Made by a program: the position numbers and the translations under genes. A stretch of 6,650 nucleotides of DNA from Spartobacteria bacterium (GTDB taxonomy: Bacteria > Verrucomicrobiota > Verrucomicrobiia > Chthoniobacterales > Chthoniobacteraceae): contig JANXZI010000321.1 of assembly GCA_025355595.1 (NCBI GenBank), positions 1 to 6,650 of the forward strand, written 5' to 3'. Positions within the stretch are counted from its first letter, which is position 1. Every line of letters begins with the position of its first letter. This document shows positions 1 through 6,620 of the stretch, in pieces. A model generated the notes under the pieces. The model saw only the letters and a program-made list of their open reading frames with translations, did not search any database and was not told the origin of the DNA.

Positions 1-790
1 GGTGATCGTAGTAGGCGTCAATCATCGCGATGGGCATCTTCGCGCGCATCTCGACGACGAAGCGGCGCACGCGCACGAGCTGCTCGGGGCGCAGGGCGAG
101 CGCGGGATTCATCTTCGGGCCGACGGGGCGGTAGGTGTGATACCACACGTAGTGCGCGCCGATTTTGATCAGCTCGCGCAGCCATTCCTCGGTGCAGAGT
201 TCGTCAATGTTCGTCTGGCACACGCTCGTCGCGACGCCGGTGAGGATGCGTTCGCGCAGGCAGTTTTGCAGGCCGCGCATGGTGCGCGTGAAGACTTCCT
301 TTTTTCCCCGCCGCTCATCGCTCACGACTTCGCGACCCTCGATGCTGACGAGCGGCGTGGCGTTGCCGATTTGCCGCAGGCGCTTCGCGATTTTTTCCGT
401 GATGAACTGGCCGTTCGTGAAAACCTGGAAGTAGCAATCCGGGTGCGCCGCGAGGAGGTCGAGCAGCTCCGGGTGCATGAACGGCTCGCCGCCGAGGATG
501 CCGAAGAACGCGTTCCCGTGCGCCTTCGCGTCGGTGATGGTGCGGTTCAGCGTGTCGAGATCGATCTGCGTGCGCTCGGCCTCCACGTCCACCCAGCAGC
601 CCTGGCAGCGCAGGTTGCAGGAATTCAGAATCGAGAGGTAGAGGAAGGGCGGGAAGTATTCGCCGCGCTTGATGCGGCGCTTGAACTTCTCGATCGAGAG
701 CAGCCCCTTCACGCCGAAATTCCACAGGAACTTTCCGAGCAGTCGCAGGTCGGTGGTGCGGAGGATGCGGAGGGCGAGCTGTGGAAACAT
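1..790 (-). CDS. Radical SAM protein, N-terminal part (cut by left window edge)
   Basis: Reading the minus strand from ATG at 790-788 gives 263 codons without a stop, leaving the window at its left edge, so the C-terminus is missing. The cluster-binding motif CNLRCQGC lies at residues 58-65 (bases 596-619): Cys58, Cys62 and Cys65 form the CxxxCxxC signature that binds the [4Fe-4S] cluster cleaving S-adenosylmethionine. It follows a beta-strand-like FPPFLYLSILNS. ILGGEP at residues 98-103 matches the 'GGE' SAM-binding motif, and VFTNGQFI and TPLVSIEGRE follow the TIM-barrel strand pattern of the family. The first 45 residues, before the barrel, are basic and helical. The ATG has no clear Shine-Dalgarno; an in-frame GTG nine codons upstream is the alternative. 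A terminator upstream separates it from the EF-hand gene, so it is probably its own transcription unit. The family is secure. The reaction is not: whether a C-terminal SPASM or other auxiliary cluster domain exists cannot be seen. Confidence 0.9.
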   Translation of the reverse strand, partial: MFPQLALRILRTTDLRLLGKFLWNFGVKGLLSIEKFKRRIKRGEYFPPFLYLSILNSCNLRCQGCWVDVEAERTQIDLDTLNRTITDAKAHGNAFFGILGGEPFMHPELLDLLAAHPDCYFQVFTNGQFITEKIAKRLRQIGNATPLVSIEGREVVSDERRGKKEVFTRTMRGLQNCLRERILTGVATSVCQTNIDELCTEEWLRELIKIGAHYVWYHTYRPVGPKMNPALALRPEQLVRVRRFVVEMRAKMPIAMIDAYYDH

Positions 791-837
791 GGGTGCGGGA
801 GAGTGGAGCAACCGCACGGCATTGCAAGTGGACGGCT

Positions 838-947
838 GGGAGCGGCGATTTGAAATCGCCGAAGCAGGCGCGCGAAAGCCGCGAGGTTTTTCGGACGGCA
901 ATCGGCATTCGGGCTCGCTGCGTCGGCGATTGCAAATCGCCGCTCCC
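838..947. repeat. Inverted-repeat element with palindromic 24-bp ends
   Basis: The left end (838-861, beginning GGGAGCGGCGATTT) and the right end (924-947) are inverted copies matching at 23 of 24 bases around a 62-bp core. Each end is also palindromic: CGGCGATTT-G-AAATCGCCG at 843-861, and CGGCGATT-GCA-AATCGCCG at 924-942. The element can therefore form either two small hairpins or one large one. It lies entirely in the gap between two minus-strand genes. From memory, GGCGATTTGAAATCGCC-type palindromes recur between genes in verrucomicrobial genomes, where they yield spurious peptides such as GDFKSPL. A REP-like or MITE-like non-autonomous repeat is the likeliest identity. No transposase lies nearby and no target-site duplication was established. 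Confidence 0.8.
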
Positions 948-982
948 AAAAAAAGCCCGGCGTCCTCGCGGACGCCGGGCTT
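948..982 (-). terminator. Rho-independent terminator of the EF-hand gene
   Basis: A perfect 12-bp stem (954-965 paired with 970-981, arms AGCCCGGCGTCC and GGACGCCGGGCT) closes a 4-base TCGC loop. On the plus strand it is preceded by seven A (948-954), so on the minus strand the GC-rich hairpin is followed by a T tract, as in an intrinsic terminator. It begins about 23 bases after the stop codon at 1005-1007. The orientation serves only the minus-strand gene ending at 1005. Confidence 0.92.
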
Positions 983-1004
983 GGGAGTTTCCCCCAAGGC
1001 GCGA

Positions 1005-1769
1005 TCAGCCTTCGGGATTCGGACGGCGTTCGCCATCGGGCCGCGGGGCGTCACCGGGAGGACGGCCGCCGAGTGGTGTATCAGCGCGAGGCTTGTCGCC
1101 GCGTTCTCCATCGCGGGGACGGTCGCCATCCTTGGGCTTCTCGCCATCACGCTGGCGATCCGCATTCCGGGGCTGCTCGCCGTCGCGCGGACGGAAACCC
1201 TCGGGCTTGCGCTCACCGTCGCGGAGCGCGCCTTCGGGACGCACGCCATCACGCGGACGATCGGCATTGCGCGGCTTTTCGCCATCGCGCGGTGGCGCGA
1301 AGCCTTCGCGTGGCCCGCCCTGCGGCGGTGCAATGCGACGCGGCCCGCCGTCTTCACGCTGGCCGTCCGGGGCATCGTTGAAATTCGGGCGCGGCGGCTG
1401 GCCGTCCGGCGGCGCACCCGGCGGGCGGAGTCCGTCACCGCGCATCGCCTGCGGCGGTGGACCGAGCAAATCGCGGATAGTGAGTTTTCCGCCGTGCTCG
1501 GACGCGAGTTTGCGGAGCGATTCCGAAGCGACTGCGATCTCGTCCTCGGAGATCACGCCGTCGCCGTTCTTGTCGAGTGCGGCAAAGAATGGCGGCATGT
1601 GTGGCATCGGTGGTTTTTCTGCGCGGCCGGGGCCGTCGAATGGACGGTGAGTCGGCGGACGGCCCTCGCCGGTTGGCGGGCCGGGCGGGCGGCCCTCGGG
1701 TTGTTGTGCATTCGCGAGGCCCGCGGGAAGCGCGAGCGCGAGTGCGATGATGGCTGGGTAGTTTTTCAT
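1005..1769 (-). CDS. Secreted single EF-hand protein with RDG-repeat Pro/Arg-rich tail
   Basis: The 254-residue protein starts at ATG 1769-1767. An in-frame ATG at 1841 would add 24 residues ahead of the signal peptide and is therefore disfavoured. Residues 1-21 form a Sec signal peptide: MKNY, a hydrophobic AIIALALALPAGL core, and ANA as the likely signal peptidase I site before QQ. Residues 22-60 are proline- and glycine-rich. Residues 66-77 (DKNGDGVISEDE) are a canonical EF-hand loop with Asp66, Asn68, Asp70, Ser74 and Glu77 at the calcium-coordinating positions. Helical residues 78-102 follow, ending LTIRDLLGPPP, without a second intact loop. Residues 104-254 are low-complexity, rich in P, R, D, G and E, with RDG-headed repeats. 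No close named family is recognised. It probably binds calcium in the periplasm or outside the cell; a structural or matrix-type role is only a guess. It is followed by its own terminator and is divergent from the dehydrogenase gene. Confidence 0.85.
   Translation of the reverse strand: MKNYPAIIALALALPAGLANAQQPEGRPPGPPTGEGRPPTHRPFDGPGRAEKPPMPHMPPFFAALDKNGDGVISEDEIAVASESLRKLASEHGGKLTIRDLLGPPPQAMRGDGLRPPGAPPDGQPPRPNFNDAPDGQREDGGPRRIAPPQGGPREGFAPPRDGEKPRNADRPRDGVRPEGALRDGERKPEGFRPRDGEQPRNADRQRDGEKPKDGDRPRDGERGDKPRADTPLGGRPPGDAPRPDGERRPNPEG
1080..1289 (-). repeat. In-gene tandem repeat encoding about 12-residue RDG units
   Basis: Within the EF-hand protein, RDG recurs at residues 161, 173, 183, 195, 207 and 219, giving spacings of 12, 10, 12, 12 and 12 residues (36 or 30 bp). 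The units read RDGEKPRNADRP, RDGVRPEGAL, RDGERKPEGFRP, RDGEQPRNADRQ, RDGEKPKDGDRP and RDGERGDKPRAD. Units 1 and 4 are nearly the same, which suggests duplication of a multi-unit block. The DNA is similar but not identical between units, so the array has diverged and is not a fresh slippage product. Each unit mixes basic and acidic residues with proline, as expected for an unstructured polyampholyte. Confidence 0.85.
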
Positions 1770-2037
1770 GGCTGTTATCTTGTGGTTGGATGTGTGTGGT
1801 TTCGCTGGGAGCCGGCTGCCGGGGCAGTGGCGGTGAAGCAAAGGCTCAGGCGATTCGCAGGAGGATGCACTTCATTGAGGGGATCAACCCGCGTGGCATT
1901 AAGGGACTGTGTGCGGTTCGGCGGAAAAATGTAAAGGAAGTGTAAAACCGTTTTCACTCGGAAAAGGCACGTCTTGACGGGCATCGCAGTCTGCATTTCA
2001 AAGAAGCAACCCACGCAGGACTTTGAACATCACCCCG
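1770..2037. promoter_or_regulatory. Divergent intergenic region between the EF-hand and dehydrogenase genes
   Basis: These 268 bases separate two gene starts facing away from each other, so both promoters should lie here. The stretch 1921-1970 is clearly more AT-rich than the surrounding genes. It contains two TGTAAA hexamers at 1930-1935 and 1941-1946, spaced 11 bp (one helical turn), and a small perfect palindrome AAAAC-C-GTTTT at 1944-1954. These could be regulator or polymerase contacts, but none matches a site I can name. I see no convincing promoter for the minus-strand gene, and no tRNA, riboswitch or small open frame with support. Confidence 0.5.
1974..2002 (+). promoter_or_regulatory. 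Weak candidate sigma-70-like promoter for the dehydrogenase operon
   Basis: TTGACG at 1974-1979 matches five of six bases of the -35 consensus. After 16 or 17 bp, the -10 candidates TTTCAA or TTCAAA (1996-2002) match only about half the consensus. The spacing and orientation suit the gene starting at 2038, giving a short leader of roughly 30 bases. The poor -10 keeps confidence low, and PVC bacteria may use diverged promoters. Confidence 0.3.
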
Positions 2038-5000
2038 ATGAAACACACCTCCCGCTCCGCCCGCCGTCGCAATCCTCTCGCTGCGCTGTGTGTCGCCGCA
2101 ATCTTCAGCGGTCCATTTTCCGACGCCGCCGATGCGCTGCAAAGCAAGAGCACGTATGCCAAATCGTACGGCGCGACGAAAGGCACCGCCGAGGTGGATC
2201 CCGCGAAGGATCTGCCGCGCTATCCCGCGGTCGAGCCGAAGGACGCGATTGCGACTTGGAAAATCAAGCCGGGCTTCCGCCTGAAGCTCGCGGCGCACGA
2301 GCCGCAGGTGCGCGATCCCATTGCGGTGTCGTTCGACGAGCGCGGGCGCATGTTTGTCGTCGAGATGAATGACTACTCCGAGCGGCGCGACGTGACGCCG
2401 CACCTCGGCCGCGTCTCGATGCTGGAGGACAAGGATGGTGACGGCTACTACGAGTCGAGCACCGTCTTCGCCGACAATCTGCCTTGGCCCACGGGCGTCA
2501 TCTGCGCGAACGGCGGCATCTACGTCATCGCCACGCCGGACGTGTATTTTTTCAAGGACACGAAAGGCGCGGGCAAGGCCGACGTGCGCGAGGTCGTCTT
2601 CACCGGCTTTGGCACGGGGCTGAAATTGCTGAACGTGCAGGGCCTCGCGAACTGCCCGCAGTGGGGGCTCGACAATCGCATCCACATCCAGGCCGGTGGC
2701 GGCAATCGCGGCGTGGTCACGTCGCCGAAGCGTCCCGATTTGAAAGGCGTCGAACTCGGCGGGAAGGATTTCTGGTTCGACCCGCGCACCCATGAATTCG
2801 GACTCGAAGCGGGCGGCGCGCAGTACGGCATGAGCTTCGACGACTACGGGCGGAAGTTCGCGTGCAGCAATTCCGATCACCTCCAGTACTTCGTGTACGA
2901 CGACCGCTACGCTGCGCGGAATCCGTTCTTCTCGATGCCGAATTCGCGCCAGAGCATCGCGGCGGATGGCGGCGCGGCGGAAGTATTTCGCATCAGCCCA
3001 GACGAACCGTGGCGCATCGTCCGCACGCGCTGGCGCGTCGCCGGCGTGGTGAAGGGAATGGTTGAGGGTGGGGGACGCGTGAGCGGATACTTCACCGGCG
3101 CGGCTGGCACGACTGTCTATCGCGGCGATGCGTATGGCGATGATTTCAAAAACAACACTTTCACCGGAGACGCAGGCGGCCAGCTCGTGCATCGGAAAAA
3201 AATCTACGCCGACGGCGTGTCGCTCATCGGCAAGCGGCCCGACGACGAGCAGAATTTCGAGTTTGCCGCGAGCAAGGACACCTGGGTGCGCGTGGTGAAT
3301 TTCGCCAACGCGCCCGACGGCTGCCTGCACGTCATGGACATGTATCGTGAAGTCATCGAGCACCCGTGGAGCATTCCCGACGAGATCAAGAAGTATCTCG
3401 ATCTGAACAGCGGCAACGACCGCGGTCGCATCTATCGCATCGAGCCCGACCGCACCGACTGGCAGCGCCGCGCGAGCGTGGACTTGGGCAAGGCGAGCAC
3501 CGCGGAACTCGTGCAGGCACTCGAACACCCGAACGGCTGGCACCGCGACACTGCCTCGCGGTTGCTCTACGAGCGGCAGGACAAGTCCGCCATTCCGCTG
3601 CTGGAAAAACTTGTGACCGATTCACCGAGCGCTGTCGCGAAACTGCACGCGCTCGGCGCGCTCGATGGTCTCGGTGCGCTGAGCGAAGCCATCGTGATCA
3701 AGGCGATGAAGGACAAGGAGAAGCATCTCCAGGAGCGGGCAGTGTTGCTCTCGGAAAAATTATTTGTGCAGGGAATTCCGAGTGACACTCTGTGGAAGGC
3801 GTTCGGCGCACTCCTCAGTGAGTGCAATCAAAACGCCAATGGAAAGCTGGTGGATGAACCGGACAAGCGGGTCTTGATGCAACTGGCTTTCACCATCGGT
3901 GAAATCAAGAGGCCGATGACCTCTCCATTTGATCCGTCGCTCGAATTGCGAAAGGGTGTGGGGCCACGCGTGGATGATTTCCGAGCCAGACTGCTCGCCG
4001 GACTGCTGAGCATGAGCGGGACTGACAAAGCTTTCGGAGCAGCCGTCGCAAGCGCGCCGGTTGCATTGATGGTGCCTGTTTTGCAGAGCGCATTCGGAAG
4101 CTGTCCCACGAACAACGACGGCATCGTTCCCACAGTCCCAGCGATGATCCGTGCAGGGGCCGCATCGGGCAATGCCGCGCAGACCCGGTGGCTGATCCAA
4201 TATGTGGAGATGATGCCGAGCGCAGCCCGCGTTGCCGCCCTTGCCGAAGGTCTGAAGAGTGCCGGCACCACGATTGCAAACATGGACACGGAAAACAAAT
4301 TTGCCGCCGTGTTTGAGCAGGCTGCGGGACGAATGCGCGACGCGAAGTTGCTCGATGACTTTCGAATCGAGGCGATCAAACTCGTGGCCCTCGACACGCC
4401 ACAGCACGCCGTGCCCGCGTTGCTCGCGTGCTTGGAAAAATCGCAGCCGGAGGCCGTGCAGTCTGCGGGCGTCGCCGCGCTCGGGCAGTTCGGTGGCAGC
4501 GAGGTGACGGATGCGCTCATCGCGCACTGGCCGGATTTTTCGCGCAAGGCGCGCACGGCTGCATTTGCCGCGCTGCTCGCGCGGCCTGAGCGCGCGACCG
4601 CGCTGCTGCAGGCGATCAGTGCGAAGCAGATCACCGCGGGCGAACTCGCCGCGTCGGACGTGCAGGCGCTGTTCAAACACAAGGACGCATCCGTCGCGAA
4701 ACTCGCGGACAAGGTGCTGGCGGAAATCAAACCGCCGTCGCGCGAATCGGTAATCGCGAAATTCAAACCCGCGCTGACGGCAAAGGGCGATGCGGCGCGC
4801 GGGCGCGAGATTTATGCGCAGCGCTGCATCTCGTGCCATCGCGTCGGCGAACAAGGATTCCAGCTCGGGCCGGATTTGATCACTGTGAAAGCGAAAGGGC
4901 GCGATGGCATCCTCTCGGCAATCCTCGAGCCGAACAAGGAGGTCGCACCGCAATTCATCGCCTACACGGTGAACACGAAGGACGGGCAGTCGCTCATGGG

Positions 5001-5190
5001 CTTCATCACGAAGGACGACGCGAGCGGGCTGACATTGAAAATGATCGGTGGCGCGGAGCAGACGATCCCGCGGAATCAGATCAAGGGCAGCAGTTCGTCC
5101 GGTCTAAGCCTCATGCCCGAGGGCATCGAGGCCGGGATGGACGCGCAGGCGATGGCGGATTTGCTGACCTTCATCGAAGAACTGAAATGA
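2038..5190 (+). CDS. Exported PVC-type dehydrogenase/HEAT/cytochrome c protein
   Basis: The 1050-residue protein starts at ATG 2038; an in-frame TTG at 2023 with AGGA just upstream is the alternative. Residues 1-32 form a Sec signal: arginine-rich SARRRNP, hydrophobic LAALCVAAIFSG, then a cleavage region near SDA or ADA. Residues about 70-472 are the Pirellula/Verrucomicrobium 'membrane-bound dehydrogenase' domain, a beta-propeller related to soluble sugar dehydrogenases. Visible family blocks are KPGFRLKLAAHEP, DERGRMFVVEM, DKDGDGYYE at 131-139 (calcium-site-like), VMDMYREVIEHP from 432 and RGRIYRIEPD at 462-471. Residues about 480-900 are helical HEAT-like repeats, including QLAFTIGE. Residues about 915-1050 are a class I-like c-type haem domain: CISCH at 930-934 (bases 4825-4839) attaches haem, and Met1026 in SLMPEG is the likely distal ligand. 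It is presumed to oxidise a sugar or alcohol-type substrate in the periplasm; no substrate is indicated. A 4-base overlap couples it to the next gene. GC content dips at about 3720-4380. Confidence 0.93.
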   Translation: MKHTSRSARRRNPLAALCVAAIFSGPFSDAADALQSKSTYAKSYGATKGTAEVDPAKDLPRYPAVEPKDAIATWKIKPGFRLKLAAHEPQVRDPIAVSFDERGRMFVVEMNDYSERRDVTPHLGRVSMLEDKDGDGYYESSTVFADNLPWPTGVICANGGIYVIATPDVYFFKDTKGAGKADVREVVFTGFGTGLKLLNVQGLANCPQWGLDNRIHIQAGGGNRGVVTSPKRPDLKGVELGGKDFWFDPRTHEFGLEAGGAQYGMSFDDYGRKFACSNSDHLQYFVYDDRYAARNPFFSMPNSRQSIAADGGAAEVFRISPDEPWRIVRTRWRVAGVVKGMVEGGGRVSGYFTGAAGTTVYRGDAYGDDFKNNTFTGDAGGQLVHRKKIYADGVSLIGKRPDDEQNFEFAASKDTWVRVVNFANAPDGCLHVMDMYREVIEHPWSIPDEIKKYLDLNSGNDRGRIYRIEPDRTDWQRRASVDLGKASTAELVQALEHPNGWHRDTASRLLYERQDKSAIPLLEKLVTDSPSAVAKLHALGALDGLGALSEAIVIKAMKDKEKHLQERAVLLSEKLFVQGIPSDTLWKAFGALLSECNQNANGKLVDEPDKRVLMQLAFTIGEIKRPMTSPFDPSLELRKGVGPRVDDFRARLLAGLLSMSGTDKAFGAAVASAPVALMVPVLQSAFGSCPTNNDGIVPTVPAMIRAGAASGNAAQTRWLIQYVEMMPSAARVAALAEGLKSAGTTIANMDTENKFAAVFEQAAGRMRDAKLLDDFRIEAIKLVALDTPQHAVPALLACLEKSQPEAVQSAGVAALGQFGGSEVTDALIAHWPDFSRKARTAAFAALLARPERATALLQAISAKQITAGELAASDVQALFKHKDASVAKLADKVLAEIKPPSRESVIAKFKPALTAKGDAARGREIYAQRCISCHRVGEQGFQLGPDLITVKAKGRDGILSAILEPNKEVAPQFIAYTVNTKDGQSLMGFITKDDASGLTLKMIGGAEQTIPRNQIKGSSSSGLSLMPEGIEAGMDAQAMADLLTFIEELK

Positions 5191-6569
5191 AAACCAAAAT
5201 CACGCGCCGCTATTTTCTCGGAACATCCCTCGCCGCCGGGGCCGCGGCGCTCGCGTCGCCCGCGGATGCTGCGGGCTCGCCAAAGCTGCGGATCGCCACG
5301 TTCCGATTCGATGTCACCCCGCCCGTCGGGCATCCGTTGTGTGGCGGATGGATCACGCCGATGGCGGACTGCGACGACGCGCTCGAAGCGATCGGCTTCG
5401 TGGTGCTCGGTGCTGGCAAGCCGATCGTCATCTGCGCGGTGGACTGGACCGGCATCCTGAATGACGCGCACGTCGCATGGCGCACCGTGCTCGCCGAGGC
5501 TGCGGGCACGACGCCGGACCGTGTCGCGGTGCAGTGCGTGCATCAGCACGATGCGCCATTCGTGTGCCTGCACGCGGAGAAGCTCATCGCCGAACAGCAG
5601 ACCGGGCTGCGCGTCGTGGAGGTGGAATTTTTCCGCACCTGCCTCGACCGAGCGCGCGATGCTGTGAAGAAGGCCATCCCCGCCGCGCGCACGCTCACGC
5701 ACATCGCGCAGGGTGAGGGGAAGGTCATCGAAGTCGCTGGGAATCGCCGCGTCGCGCTCGGACCGGATGGTAAGGTGCGGAAGATGCGCGGCAGCGGTTG
5801 CCGCGATGCGGAACTCATCGCGCTGCCGGAGGGGCTGATCGATCCGATGCTGAAGACCGTCGCGTTCTACGATGGCGCGGACAAGGTCGCCGCGTGTCAC
5901 TACTACGCGACGCATCCGATGAGCCAATACGGCAAGGGGCATGTGAGCAGTGATTTCGTGGGCCTCGCGCGCAAGCGGCGGCAGAAGGATGAGCCGGGCT
6001 GCACGCACATTTATTTCACCGGCTGCGCGGGAAATGTCGCCGCGGGAAAATACAACGACGGCTCGCCCGAGGCGCGCGTGCGCCTCACGCAGCGGATTTA
6101 CGACGGCATCGTCGCGTCGGAAAAATCACTCGTGCGCGCGCCGGTCGGAGCGGTGTCGTGGAAGACGCACGAAATCTTGCCGCCGACGAATCCGGTATTC
6201 GTCGCGGAGAAACTGCGCGAGATGGTCGCGAACAATGCGAATGTCGCTGCGAATCGCATCCGTCCGGCAATGACGCTCGGCTGGATGCAGCGGTTGGAAA
6301 ATCGCACGCCGATCATTCTCAGCGCGCTTCACCTCGGCGAGATCGCGCTGCTGCATCTGCCTGCGGAGTGCTTCGTCGAATACCAGATCCGCGCGCAGCA
6401 ACTCGCGGGCGCTCGCTTCGTCGCGACAGCGGCATACGGCGACGGCGGGCCGTGGTACATCCCGGTGAAAGAGGAATATCCGAAAGGCGGATACGAGGTG
6501 AGCGTGGCGAATTGTTCCGATGAGGTGGACGGCATTCTCACCCGCGGGATGCGAGAGTTGCTCGGGTAG
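5187..6569 (+). CDS. Tat-exported neutral/alkaline ceramidase-like hydrolase
   Basis: The 460-residue protein starts at ATG 5187, which overlaps the previous stop as ATGA and implies translational coupling; the frame is open upstream to 4833, but that part lies inside the preceding gene. Residues 1-28 are a twin-arginine signal: TRRYFLG at 6-12, hydrophobic LAAGAAALA, and a likely cleavage after ADA. The mature part resembles the ceramidase_alk N-terminal family: RFDVTPPVGHPLCGGW (40-55), HQHDAP (119-124), HYYATHPMSQYGKGHVSSDF (238-257), FTGCAGNV (277-284), LPAECFVEY (391-399) and IPVKEEYPKGGYEV (425-438). In Pseudomonas neutral ceramidase, zinc is held by two His, one Glu and one Tyr; by position the counterparts are His121, His243, Glu394 and Tyr436. 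It is shorter than true ceramidases (about 650-780 residues) and lacks their C-terminal domain. Hydrolysis of an amide-linked lipid is possible, but the substrate of these short PVC homologues is, to my knowledge, not established. Export folded with zinc would explain the Tat signal. Confidence 0.88.
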   Translation: MKTKITRRYFLGTSLAAGAAALASPADAAGSPKLRIATFRFDVTPPVGHPLCGGWITPMADCDDALEAIGFVVLGAGKPIVICAVDWTGILNDAHVAWRTVLAEAAGTTPDRVAVQCVHQHDAPFVCLHAEKLIAEQQTGLRVVEVEFFRTCLDRARDAVKKAIPAARTLTHIAQGEGKVIEVAGNRRVALGPDGKVRKMRGSGCRDAELIALPEGLIDPMLKTVAFYDGADKVAACHYYATHPMSQYGKGHVSSDFVGLARKRRQKDEPGCTHIYFTGCAGNVAAGKYNDGSPEARVRLTQRIYDGIVASEKSLVRAPVGAVSWKTHEILPPTNPVFVAEKLREMVANNANVAANRIRPAMTLGWMQRLENRTPIILSALHLGEIALLHLPAECFVEYQIRAQQLAGARFVATAAYGDGGPWYIPVKEEYPKGGYEVSVANCSDEVDGILTRGMRELLG

Positions 6570-6620
6570 CGCGGGCGTCCCGCCTGCCGTCCGACGCATC
6601 CTGCGTCGGACATCGGGCGT
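6570..6620. repeat. Hairpin-rich interspersed repeat, probably REP-like
   Basis: Immediately after the TAG stop come two hairpins. The first is GCGGG-CGT-CCCGC (6571-6583). The second is a perfect 10-bp stem, GTCCGACGCA with TGCGTCGGAC, around a TCC loop (6589-6611). No T tract follows on the plus strand, so this is not a standard intrinsic terminator, although it could stall transcription or protect the mRNA end. From memory, GCGGGCGTCCCGCCTGCC-type sequences recur in many PVC genomes and give spurious AGGTPALP-like peptides in antisense translation. The remainder to 6650 contains a short TGCG tandem (6622-6635) and no supported gene. Confidence 0.65.

Noticed and set aside
2..853. Long plus-strand open frame opposite the radical SAM gene
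   Set aside because: The minus strand carries a clear CxxxCxxC radical SAM protein here. The plus frame has no recognisable motif and reads as a high-GC antisense shadow.
315..935. Minus-strand open frame of 206 residues starting at 935
   Set aside because: It is out of frame with the radical SAM gene it overlaps, begins inside the inverted repeat, and has low-complexity Arg/Pro/His content.
781..1650. Plus-strand frame with Ser-Arg-Pro repeats resembling an SR-rich protein
   Set aside because: The periodicity is the antisense image of the RDG repeats, with no start signals or other support.
669..1934. 421-residue plus-strand open frame
   Set aside because: It is antisense to the EF-hand gene and spans the repeat and terminator. 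The opposite strand has a signal peptide, EF-hand and matched terminator; this frame has none.
1954..3543. 529-residue minus-strand open frame
   Set aside because: It is antisense to the conserved dehydrogenase domain, with a His/Arg/Ala-rich composition typical of GC-rich shadows.
3760..4953. Minus-strand frames (397 and 312 residues) opposite the HEAT and haem regions
   Set aside because: The plus strand is continuous coding with a CxxCH haem motif, and neither minus frame shows a family motif.
4833..5186. Upstream extension of the ceramidase-like gene to 4833
   Set aside because: This part overlaps the haem domain in another frame and would bury the Tat signal peptide. ATG 5187 gives a proper TRRYFLG signal.
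6589..6611. Hairpin as a rho-independent terminator for the operon
   Set aside because: The stem is perfect but no T tract follows on the plus strand, so it was called a repeat.
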